Below, one piece after another: positions 1 to 5,742 of a stretch of DNA of 7,804 nucleotides. Each line of letters opens with the position of its first letter. Within the stretch, counting starts at the first letter, position 1. The stretch lies in NCBI GenBank assembly GCA_937891875.1, contig CALATR010001234.1, positions 1-7,804 of the forward strand, given 5' to 3'. The translations under genes and the position numbers were made by a program. This DNA is from an uncultured Pseudomonadota bacterium (GTDB taxonomy: Bacteria; Myxococcota_A; UBA796; GCA-2862545). The notes below the pieces were generated by a model. The model was not told the DNA's origin. It was given only the letters and a program-made list of their open reading frames with translations, and made no database searches.

Positions 1-50
1 CCGGACTGGGGAGGGCACCTGTGTCGACCGGGGAGGATCCGCTGCCGTAG

Positions 51-81
51 GACTGGAGACTGGAGACTGGAGACTGGAGAC
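51..81. repeat. 7-bp tandem repeat, four copies plus a partial
   Basis: The unit GACTGGA is repeated four times without a mismatch (51-57, 58-64, 65-71, 72-78), followed by the first three bases of a fifth copy. It lies in a non-coding stretch downstream of the small minus-strand gene that ends at 175. A 7-bp unit in a gene-free region is typical of slipped-strand expansion. No role is visible. Confidence 0.95.
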
Positions 82-88
82 CGCCCCT

Positions 89-173
89 CCACTTCCCCGC
101 AGGAAGCGACGCGACCCCCGCCCGCCACTCCCCCGCAGGAAGCGACGCGCCCCCCGCTCTCCACTCCCGCAGG
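89..173. repeat. 36-bp tandem repeat, two copies plus a shortened third
   Basis: Copy 1 (89-124) and copy 2 (125-160) match at 32 of 36 positions and share the exact core CCCCGCAGGAAGCGACGCG. A third, shortened copy (161-173) begins CCACTCCCGCAGG, two C residues shorter than copy 2, and stops just before the TAG stop codon of the gene at 175-597. No spacer separates the copies, which argues against a CRISPR array. I found no convincing hairpin with a U-run, so it does not look like a standard terminator. The rest of bases 1-174 shows nothing recognisable. Confidence 0.85.
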
Positions 174-174
174 G

Positions 175-597
175 CTACCCCACGACCTTCGCGCTGGTCA
201 CGTCCCCTTCTCCGCTCTTGAACGCCTTGCGCGCCGCCTTCTCCGCGTCCGCCGGGTAGCGGCCGGTCGCCTGGATCGTGAACGTCAGCTCGAAGGTGCG
301 CTCCGGGGCGTCCGCGTCGAACTCCGCGGTGAGATCCGCGTCCGGCGCCGCGTCCACCGGCCCCAGGGCCATGCCCTCGCTGTCGATGCCGAACACCTTG
401 CGCGGCTTGATCTCGCCCTCGGGCAGGAAGGTGCCCAGCTGGGCGATCGCGGCGACGTCACCGACCTCGTAGACGTTCGTGAGGTTGGCGACGATGGTCT
501 TGCGACCCAGCTCGGGGCTCTCGAACGTGTAGATGAACAGCGAGTCGGTCCGCTCGTGGGCCTGCTTCTCGACGACGGTCATGGCGATGACGGGCAC
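175..597 (-). CDS. Small protein with an EMAP/PheT-like tRNA-binding (OB-fold) domain
   Basis: This 140-residue protein probably binds RNA, most likely tRNA, in the cytoplasm. Residues about 12-80 follow the spacing of the tRNA-binding OB fold seen in PheT, the MetG C-terminus and Trbp111. They show H14 and D18/L20, IVAN at 35-38, NV at 41-42, GD at 46-47, LPEG at 58-61, IK at 63-64, K67, G70 and SEGM at 73-76. No synthetase domain is attached. Residues about 97-140 form a separate tail with a likely strand-helix-strand pattern that I do not recognise. I chose the GTG start at 597 because a GGAG lies 6 bases upstream; the alternative ATG at 582 has none. It begins 3 bases after the stop of the M20 peptidase gene, so the two are probably co-translated. 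There is no signal peptide, so it stays inside while its partner is exported. The family call is by pattern only. Confidence 0.85.
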   Translation of the reverse strand: MPVIAMTVVEKQAHERTDSLFIYTFESPELGRKTIVANLTNVYEVGDVAAIAQLGTFLPEGEIKPRKVFGIDSEGMALGPVDAAPDADLTAEFDADAPERTFELTFTIQATGRYPADAEKAARKAFKSGEGDVTSAKVVG

Positions 598-600
598 GGG

Positions 601-2118
601 TCACTCCAGGTCGGGGGCGGCCGGTAACGCGGACGGCACGGGGCGCACCAGAGGAGCCGGCGCCGGCGTGTCCGTGGGTGCGGACAGGTCCGCCGCGCCC
701 TGCACGACCATGCCGAAGAGCCGCCTCGAACCTTCCTTCACCTCGCTCACCGGGATGCGCTCGCGGTGACCGTGCATCGTGCGCAGCAGCTCGCCGTCGA
801 TGACGAAGGGCGCGTAGCCGTACGCGATCGTGCCCCGGTCCCGGGCGAACACCGAGTCGGTGAACCCGATCGACAGGAGCGGCCCGGCGGCATGGCCCTC
901 GCGACCCTCCAGGGTGTGGGCGATGATCGCGTCGTAGAAGGGATCACCCTCGTATGGGCTGACCGCCGCGGGCAGGTCGTGGCGGACCTCGAAGGAGATC
1001 CCCTCGATGCCCTTCGTCAGCGTGCGGAGCTCGTCCAGGACGTCCTCGGTGGAGACGCCGGGCTGCTTGCGGATGTCGTAGGTGGCGCGGACCTCCCCGG
1101 GCAGCACGTTGGGCGAGACGGCGCCGTCCAGGCCAGTCAGGTGGACCGTCGTGGTCACGCTGGCCCAGGTGACCGGGTTGTGCTTCAGGGTGCCCCGCGC
1201 CAGCGTCTTCACGAGGCCCTTCCGCCGCATGACGAAGCCGGTCATGCCACCCCCCGCTTCGCCGGCGCGCGCCAGGAGCTGCAGCATCATCGGGTGCCAG
1301 TTCGGCTTGGCCTTGCGGGTGTCGATCGCGTCGGTCGCCGCACGGAGCCGGTCGATCGCCGAGTCGCCCAGCGGGGTGCTGCCGTGTCCGGGCTCGCCGG
1401 TCGCCACGACGTCCAGCCACACGACCCCCTTCTCGCCCACGCTGACCGCGTGCAGGACCTGATCGTCGAAGATCGCGTCCCGCACGCCGAAGCCGCCCTC
1501 GTTGATGAGGTGGCCGCAGTCGAGGTCGTCCCACCGGGTGTCGACCAGGTGCTGCATGCCGTGGTTGTCGATCTCCTCGTCGGCCACCGCGATGAGGATC
1601 ACGTCCCGCCGCAGCGGAACCCCCAGCCGCGCCAGCAGGACGAACGCGTGCAGCTCGGCGATGCCGAGTCCCTTCATGTCCAGCGCCCCACGACCCCACA
1701 GCATGCCGTCCGCTATCTCGCCCGACAGCGGCCCGGTCTGCTCCGGCCACGCCTCGGTCTCGGCGGGCACGACGTCGATGTGGGAGAGCAGGCACAGCGG
1801 CCGCTCCTTCGAGTCCTCCGCCTCCAACCTGGCGATCAGCCCGTCACGCCCCTCCGCGTGGCCGTACAGCTCGCTCTCGATCCCGTCCCGCGCCAGGAGC
1901 TGCTGCAGGTAGCGCGCCCCCCGGGTCTCGTTCCCCGGCGCGTTGATCGTGTCCACGCGCAGGTACTCGGCCAGCATCTGCACCGCCTCGTCCCCCGCCG
2001 CGTCCCAGTCGACCCGATCGCGCCAGGCCAGCGAGGCCGGATCCGCGGCGGGCTGAGGGGGGAGCTTCGCCGCGCAGGCGCCGAGGCACAGGGTCATCGC
2101 GAGGAGCAGCGGGCGCAT
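601..2118 (-). CDS. M20-family metallopeptidase lipoprotein (Gly-X carboxypeptidase/PM20D1-like)
   Basis: This is a 505-residue zinc-dependent hydrolase of the M20 family, expected to cleave peptide or acyl-amino-acid bonds at the cell envelope. The N-terminus MRPLLLAMTLCLGAC has a basic start, a hydrophobic core and a lipobox (LGAC, lipidated C15). Alanine at +2 favours the outer membrane. The metal and catalytic residues are all visible: H113 and D115 (SHIDVV), bridging D147 (GRGALDMKG), E181/E182 (ADEEID), E207 (NEGG) and a C-terminal histidine at 449-451 (HGHRERIPV). GHGS at 254-257 lies in the lid region. This pattern resembles the PM20D1/yeast CPS1 branch more than ArgE or DapE. The last 20 or so residues are a Pro/Ala-rich tail. 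The ATG start has a GGAG 7 bases upstream. The gene diverges from the lipoprotein at 2178 and leads into the small gene ending at 175. The substrate is unknown. Confidence 0.93.
   Translation of the reverse strand: MRPLLLAMTLCLGACAAKLPPQPAADPASLAWRDRVDWDAAGDEAVQMLAEYLRVDTINAPGNETRGARYLQQLLARDGIESELYGHAEGRDGLIARLEAEDSKERPLCLLSHIDVVPAETEAWPEQTGPLSGEIADGMLWGRGALDMKGLGIAELHAFVLLARLGVPLRRDVILIAVADEEIDNHGMQHLVDTRWDDLDCGHLINEGGFGVRDAIFDDQVLHAVSVGEKGVVWLDVVATGEPGHGSTPLGDSAIDRLRAATDAIDTRKAKPNWHPMMLQLLARAGEAGGGMTGFVMRRKGLVKTLARGTLKHNPVTWASVTTTVHLTGLDGAVSPNVLPGEVRATYDIRKQPGVSTEDVLDELRTLTKGIEGISFEVRHDLPAAVSPYEGDPFYDAIIAHTLEGREGHAAGPLLSIGFTDSVFARDRGTIAYGYAPFVIDGELLRTMHGHRERIPVSEVKEGSRRLFGMVVQGAADLSAPTDTPAPAPLVRPVPSALPAAPDLE
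604..607 (-). promoter_or_regulatory. Ribosome binding site for the small tRNA-binding-like gene
   Basis: On the minus strand this reads GGAG, followed by the peptidase gene's TGA stop and then the GTG start at 597, with a 6-base spacer. The site sits inside the last codons of the upstream gene. This supports the GTG start over the downstream ATG and suggests translational coupling. Confidence 0.6.
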
Positions 2119-2177
2119 GGGCGGTCTCCGGTCCCGGGGGCGGGCTCCCGAGTTAGTCCGCCGGCTCCGGAGGCGCC
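2119..2177. promoter_or_regulatory. Divergent intergenic region between two lipoprotein genes
   Basis: These 59 bases separate the starts of the M20 lipoprotein gene (minus) and the unrecognised lipoprotein gene (plus), so both promoters should lie here or partly inside the genes. Each side carries a CCGGAG-type ribosome binding site, and CTCCGGAG at 2165-2172 is a perfect palindrome overlapping the plus-strand site. I see no convincing -35/-10 pair, as expected for such G+C-rich DNA. Confidence 0.4.
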
Positions 2178-2963
2178 GTGCGTGTTCTGTCCTGTCTCGT
2201 CCTGGTGTTGTCCACGACCGGCTGCACCCGCCCCGATCCCGCTCCCGAGGACATCGACGGCGCCCTGCACTTCCTGTGGGACGGCTGGGACGAGGGCGAG
2301 GAGGGCTCGCTGGCCGAGGCGGTGGGCAACCTGGACACCCAGCTGGCCGAGCTGTCGTTCAAGGGCGCCCAGAGCCGGCTCGTCACCGAGCAGATCGCAC
2401 ACCTGCAGTTCTCCGGGGAGGTCCCCGATCCCCAGCTCGCCAACGGCATGTTCGTCGCGACCGAGATGGGCTGCACCTACGACGAGATCGCCGAGGTCTT
2501 CACCGCGAAGGCCCAGGACGAGCAGTACGAGGGCACCTACGACAGCTACGAGCGCACCTACACCTCGGACGACGCGGCCTGGCGCAGCGGCGAGGCGGAC
2601 CGCATCACGTGGGACGTCGAGATCGGCGCGTCCCCCGCCGGCTTCGACTACGTCGAGTTCATCAGCGGCGGCGCCCGCAAGGTGGAGGGCGGCCCCGCGA
2701 GCGACATCCTCCTGGCCCGCACCTGGCTGCGCGAGCCGGCGACGGAGGACGACGACAACCGAAGCTTCGACCAGGACTATCAGCTGGATGTCTACTGGGA
2801 GCGCGAGGACGCGACCATGGTCCACATCTGGGCGATCTGGCGCCAGATCGACATGGGCACCTTCGGCGATCAGGACAGCACGGCCCTCATCGCGGTGACC
2901 CTGGCCGAGGGCGAGAAGTGGGACGAGGAGACCACCGAGCTGTGCGAGGGGCTGCGGGAGTAG
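2178..2963 (+). CDS. Hypothetical acidic lipoprotein
   Basis: I do not recognise this 261-residue protein. The N-terminus MRVLSCLVLVLSTTGC looks like a lipoprotein signal with lipidated C16. The lipobox is imperfect, with Thr at -3 where Leu is usual, so simple secretion is also possible. The mature part is acidic and rich in Asp, Glu, Trp and Tyr, with no transmembrane segment. Residues 100-135 are rich in acidic and Tyr residues, and 190-235 look like alternating strands (for example LDVYWERE and MVHIWAIW). Apart from C6 in the signal and C16, the only cysteines are C99 and C256, which could form a disulfide. GTG is used as the start because GGAGG lies 4 bases upstream and the signal peptide begins there. 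It diverges from the M20 lipoprotein gene and ends 3 bases from the stop of the convergent TenI-like gene. Strong G/C third-position bias supports it as a real gene. Confidence 0.85.
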   Translation: MRVLSCLVLVLSTTGCTRPDPAPEDIDGALHFLWDGWDEGEEGSLAEAVGNLDTQLAELSFKGAQSRLVTEQIAHLQFSGEVPDPQLANGMFVATEMGCTYDEIAEVFTAKAQDEQYEGTYDSYERTYTSDDAAWRSGEADRITWDVEIGASPAGFDYVEFISGGARKVEGGPASDILLARTWLREPATEDDDNRSFDQDYQLDVYWEREDATMVHIWAIWRQIDMGTFGDQDSTALIAVTLAEGEKWDEETTELCEGLRE

Positions 2964-2966
2964 GGG

Positions 2967-3632
2967 TCAGCCCACCGCCTCTACCAGCCGCCGGACCTCC
3001 GCCTCCACGTTGGCACCTGGCGCGCTGATCGCCGAGAGCACGGCCACCCCGGCCGCTCCCGCCTCCAGGCATGCCCCGACCCGCTCGGCCGTGATCCCGC
3101 CGAGCGCGAGCACCGGCAGCGGGCTCTGGCGGCAGACCGCGGCGAGCGCGTCGAGTCCACGCCCCTCCCCCGGCTTCGACCGCGGGGCGAACACCGGACT
3201 CCAGGTCACGACCCTCGCGCCGGCACGGGCGGCGGCGCGGGCCCCGTCGAGATCGTGCACCGCGGCGCTGATGGAGCGCAGGCGGGCGAGCGCGGGCGGC
3301 GGCTCGGTCGGACGCAGGGCCTCGGGCCAGTGCACCCCGACAAAGCCCGCGGTAAGCGCATCTCCGCTGGTCCCATTCACGAGGATCGGAGCACCTTCTC
3401 CGCGAGCGACACCCCGAGCCGCGGCGAGCAGGGCGACCCGCGCCTCCCGGGAGAGTCGCTTGGCCCGCAGCTGCAGCCACACCGAGCCGTCCCGCGGCAG
3501 CATCGGCCAGACCTGCTCCAGGCGATCGAGGAACGCGGCGTCTCCGCCAGCGACGGCGTGATCGAGGATCAGCATCAGCCGGGGCACGCCGCCCTGCCGC
3601 GTGGCGGAACCTATGCGCCGGGCTTGCGCCAC
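2967..3632 (-). CDS. Divergent ThiE/TenI-like protein (thiamine thiazole branch)
   Basis: This is a TIM-barrel protein of the thiamine phosphate synthase/TenI superfamily, up to 221 residues long. Family signs are QLRAK at 54-58, ILVNG at 83-87, GVHW at 99-102, AAVHDLDGA at 123-131, SPVFAPRSKPGEGRG at 145-159 and LALGGI at 175-180. It departs from ThiE at catalytic positions: NG replaces ND at 86-87, the Mg-binding Asp after GVH is absent, and Ala stands where ThiE has the phosphate-contacting Ser. The NG and the KPGEGRG loop recall B. subtilis TenI, the thiazole tautomerase, but TenI's catalytic His (GHVF) is Ser145 here (SPVF). It is last in the operon, directly after thiG, which fits a role on the thiazole product. 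The start is uncertain: GTG at 3632 has GGGAG 4 bases upstream but overlaps thiG by 22 bases. GTG at 3587 or ATG at 3575 would still keep the first strand. TenI-like, inactive or altered ThiE are all possible. Confidence 0.85.
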   Translation of the reverse strand: MAQARRIGSATRQGGVPRLMLILDHAVAGGDAAFLDRLEQVWPMLPRDGSVWLQLRAKRLSREARVALLAAARGVARGEGAPILVNGTSGDALTAGFVGVHWPEALRPTEPPPALARLRSISAAVHDLDGARAAARAGARVVTWSPVFAPRSKPGEGRGLDALAAVCRQSPLPVLALGGITAERVGACLEAGAAGVAVLSAISAPGANVEAEVRRLVEAVG

Positions 3633-4396
3633 GGCACTCCCTGGGTCGGGCTGCTGGCCTCGGCGTAGCGCTTGGGCGGGACGCGACCGGCCAGGAAGGC
3701 CTCGCGACCCGCCTGTGCGGCGAGCCCGACCGCGCGGGCCATGCGCACGGGATCGTCAGCCCGGGCGACCGCCGTGTTCAGGAGCACGCCGTCCATGCCC
3801 AGCTCGAAGGCCTGGGCGACGTCCGAGGCGGTGCCGAGCCCGGCGTCCACGATGAGGGGGGCGCGCACGGACTGGCGGATGAGCTCCAGGTTGTGGGGGT
3901 TGCGGATCCCGAGCCCGGTGCCGATCGGGGCGGCCAGCGGCATGACCGCCGCACAGCCCACCTGCTCCAGCTTGCGCGCCAGCACGGGATCGTCGTTGGT
4001 GTAGGGCAGCACGACAAAGCCGTCCTTCACGAGCTCCTCGCACGCGAGCAGCAGCTGCTCCCCGTCGGGCAGCAGGGTCTCGTGATCCGCGATGACCTCG
4101 ACCTTGATCAGCGGCGTTCCAAGCGCCTCTCGGGCCAGCTGGGCCGTGCGGATCGCGTCGTCGGCGGTGAAGCAGCCCGCCGTGTTCGGCAGCAGGTGCA
4201 TGCCCCGCTCCCGGAGCGCCTCGTAGAGGTTCTCCTGGGTCGCATCCACCGCGACTCGCCGCAGCGACACCGTCACCAGCTGGGTCGTCGACGCGTCGAG
4301 CGCGTCCAGCAGGGTCTGTCGGTTGGGGTAGCGCGCGGTGCCCAGCAGCACGCGGCTCTGAAGGGTCAGCTCGCCCAGGCTCCAGGTGTCGCTCAC
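3611..4396 (-). CDS. thiG: Thiazole synthase ThiG
   Basis: ThiG makes the thiazole phosphate of thiamine in the cytoplasm from 1-deoxy-D-xylulose 5-phosphate, dehydroglycine and sulfur delivered by ThiS thiocarboxylate. The 261-residue length is typical. The Schiff-base lysine is K98 in LIKVEVIAD, matching the family's K-(L/V)-E-V-I motif. Other family signatures are SRVLLGTARYP near 14-24, PNTAGC at 70-75, PLAAPIGTGLGI at 153-164, VDAGLGTASD at 183-192 and LLNTAVA at 215-221. It starts with GTG one base after the thiS stop, with GGAGG 5 bases upstream inside the end of thiS, so the two interacting proteins should be made together. The short tail after the barrel (about 245-261) is not distinctive. 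No frameshift or missing key residue is seen. Confidence 0.97.
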   Translation of the reverse strand: MSDTWSLGELTLQSRVLLGTARYPNRQTLLDALDASTTQLVTVSLRRVAVDATQENLYEALRERGMHLLPNTAGCFTADDAIRTAQLAREALGTPLIKVEVIADHETLLPDGEQLLLACEELVKDGFVVLPYTNDDPVLARKLEQVGCAAVMPLAAPIGTGLGIRNPHNLELIRQSVRAPLIVDAGLGTASDVAQAFELGMDGVLLNTAVARADDPVRMARAVGLAAQAGREAFLAGRVPPKRYAEASSPTQGVPWRKPGA

Positions 4397-4397
4397 G

Positions 4398-4607
4398 TCA
4401 GCCTCCCTGCATGATGCCGACCAGCTCGAACTCGTCGCCGTCAGCCACCGTCTCGTCGCCCCAGCGGCTGCGCGGGACGACCGCCCGGTTTCGGGCGACC
4501 GCGACCCCGAGGGGATCGGTTCGACCGGTCCGGCGCTCCACCAGCTCGCGCACGGTGAGCCCTGGCTCGATCTCGACGTCCTCTCCGTTGACGCGGACGG
4601 TGACCAC
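4398..4607 (-). CDS. thiS: Sulfur carrier protein ThiS
   Basis: ThiS is a small ubiquitin-like protein. Its C-terminal glycine is adenylated by ThiF and converted to a thiocarboxylate that supplies sulfur to ThiG. With the start at 4607 it has 69 residues, close to the family norm of about 66. It opens with a VRVNGE strand, followed by LTVRELVERR, VAVARNRAVVPRSRW and GDEFELVGIMQGG, ending in the required Gly-Gly. The frame stays open upstream to 4673, but those 22 extra residues do not fit the fold. The GTG at 4607 has GGAGG 4 bases upstream. thiF is not in the window, so the activating enzyme must be encoded elsewhere. The gene follows thiO after a 73-base gap, the only real gap in the operon, and sits one base before thiG. 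Confidence 0.95.
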   Translation of the reverse strand: MVTVRVNGEDVEIEPGLTVRELVERRTGRTDPLGVAVARNRAVVPRSRWGDETVADGDEFELVGIMQGG

Positions 4608-4609
4608 GC

Positions 4610-4631
4610 GACCTCCAGCAGGGCGGAGGCC
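4610..4631 (-). promoter_or_regulatory. Possible hairpin covering the thiS ribosome binding site
   Basis: On the minus-strand transcript, GGCCUCC (from 4631-4625) can pair with GGAGGUC (from 4616-4610), giving a 7-bp stem with one G-U pair and an 8-base loop. The 3' arm contains the GGAGG that decides the thiS start at 4607. The gap between thiO and thiS is the only non-coding gap inside the operon. In DNA this rich in G+C, such a stem can arise by chance. Confidence 0.3.
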
Positions 4632-4680
4632 TAACCCGAACCGCGCCCAGCACCCGACGGATGCGCGCCCCACCCCGATC

Positions 4681-5742
4681 CTAGGCCTGCAAGCCCCACA
4701 TCTCGGCCAGTGTGTACGCGGTCCACGGGGCGAGCAGGATGCCGTGGCGGTGGTGCCCGGTGGCGACGAAGAGGCCGTCGGGCCCGACCGGTCCCACCAC
4801 CGGTCGCCCGTCCCGGGTCGAGGGGCGGTGACCCACCAGGATCCGCTCCAGCTCCAGCTCGTACACGCCGGGCAGGGTGCGCCAGGCCTCGTAGAGCAGG
4901 TCCATGGTGACGCCGGCCAGGGGCTCGGCGTGATCGCCCAGCTCCTCCTCGCTCGCCCCGATGACCAGGCGATCGGCGCGGGGCACCAGGTAGACCCGCG
5001 GTGTGCGCACGACCCCGCGGAGCAGGCGCTCGCCGCGGAGGTGCAGCACCTGGCCCTTCACCGGACGCATGCCCAGGTCGACGAGATCGCCGAGCACCGC
5101 CTGGCTGCCGAGCCCCGCCGCGACCAGCACCCGCGCACCCCGCCAGACCTCCTCCGAGCCGTCGGGGGTCCGGACCCGCACCCCGAGCGGATCGGCCTGC
5201 ACGGCCTGGCCGGAGAAGCCCCGGCAGACGCTGCCTCCGAGCGCTTCGATGCCTCGGACCAGCGCGCCACACAGCACTGGAGGCGGCACCGAGTGGTCCT
5301 CCGGACACCACAGGCCCCCGGCGATCCGTGGCGAGACCCGAGGTTCGCGGCGGATCACCTCGCGAACGGTGAGCTTCTCCACCTCGAGGCCCAGGCGCTG
5401 GTGGGCCCGACCCAGCTGCTCCAGATCGCCGGCCTGGTCGCGATCTGCGGCGACGATCAGGGTGCCCTGGTCGTTGAACCCGGTGTCACCCCCGTAGGCC
5501 TTCACCGCTTCGATGAAGCCCGGGTACGCGCGCGCGCTCTGGATGCCGACGCGCACGAGGTCCTCGGGCATGTCGTGGGCCTCGGCGAGGGGGGCGAGCA
5601 TGCCCGCTGCGACCGACGTGGCGCCGGTGTTGCCGGGCACGGCGGCCTCGACGACCCGAACCGACAGGCCCCCCCGCGCGGCGAGGAACGCGGCGGACAG
5701 TCCGATGACCCCGCCGCCGACGACGATGAGATCGACGCTCAT
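4681..5742 (-). CDS. thiO: Glycine oxidase ThiO (FAD-dependent)
   Basis: ThiO oxidises glycine to the imine (dehydroglycine) with FAD and O2, giving H2O2, and feeds ThiG. This is the aerobic alternative to ThiH. The protein has 353 residues, a normal size. It opens with a dinucleotide-binding motif, VVGGGVIGLSAA at 7-18, and a glutamate (E32) at the end of the second strand for the FAD ribose. NTGATSVAAGMLAP at 38-51 is a DAO-family FAD-contact loop. YLVPR at 241-245, GHRPSTRDGRPVVGP at 284-298 and ATGHHRHGILLAP at 307-319 match the substrate and flavin sites of glycine oxidases. The ATG at 5742 overlaps the thiE stop as ATGA and has GGAGG 7 bases upstream. The frame is open further upstream, but that part lies inside thiE and is not homologous. 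It is cytoplasmic, with no signal peptide. Confidence 0.96.
   Translation of the reverse strand: MSVDLIVVGGGVIGLSAAFLAARGGLSVRVVEAAVPGNTGATSVAAGMLAPLAEAHDMPEDLVRVGIQSARAYPGFIEAVKAYGGDTGFNDQGTLIVAADRDQAGDLEQLGRAHQRLGLEVEKLTVREVIRREPRVSPRIAGGLWCPEDHSVPPPVLCGALVRGIEALGGSVCRGFSGQAVQADPLGVRVRTPDGSEEVWRGARVLVAAGLGSQAVLGDLVDLGMRPVKGQVLHLRGERLLRGVVRTPRVYLVPRADRLVIGASEEELGDHAEPLAGVTMDLLYEAWRTLPGVYELELERILVGHRPSTRDGRPVVGPVGPDGLFVATGHHRHGILLAPWTAYTLAEMWGLQA

Noticed and set aside
3..50. Possible C-terminal end of a plus-strand gene (15 codons ending in TAG at 48-50)
   Set aside because: It is too short to judge, and its third-position G/C content is lower than in the real genes of the window.
89..173. 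CRISPR array
   Set aside because: The repeat copies are directly adjacent with no unique spacers, and no cas gene is present.
601..2118. YlmB-like formylaminopyrimidine deformylase linked to the thiamine genes
   Set aside because: It is an M20 enzyme, but it has a lipoprotein signal and a PM20D1/CPS1-like pattern. It also lies in a separate divergent unit, not in the thi operon.
2094..2825. A 243-codon open frame on the minus strand opposite the lipoprotein gene
   Set aside because: The plus-strand frame has the signal peptide, the ribosome binding site and balanced composition. The minus frame is Ala/Gly/Leu/Val-rich shadow sequence.
766..2898. A 710-codon open frame on the plus strand
   Set aside because: It lies antisense to the M20 peptidase and then out of frame within the lipoprotein gene. 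Its product is low-complexity Arg/Pro/Ala-rich with no motif, as expected for a shadow frame in high-GC DNA.
4608..4680. TPP riboswitch or internal promoter in the gap between thiO and thiS
   Set aside because: The 73-base gap is too short for a THI element, and I see neither its conserved core (CUGAGA) nor a -35/-10 pair.
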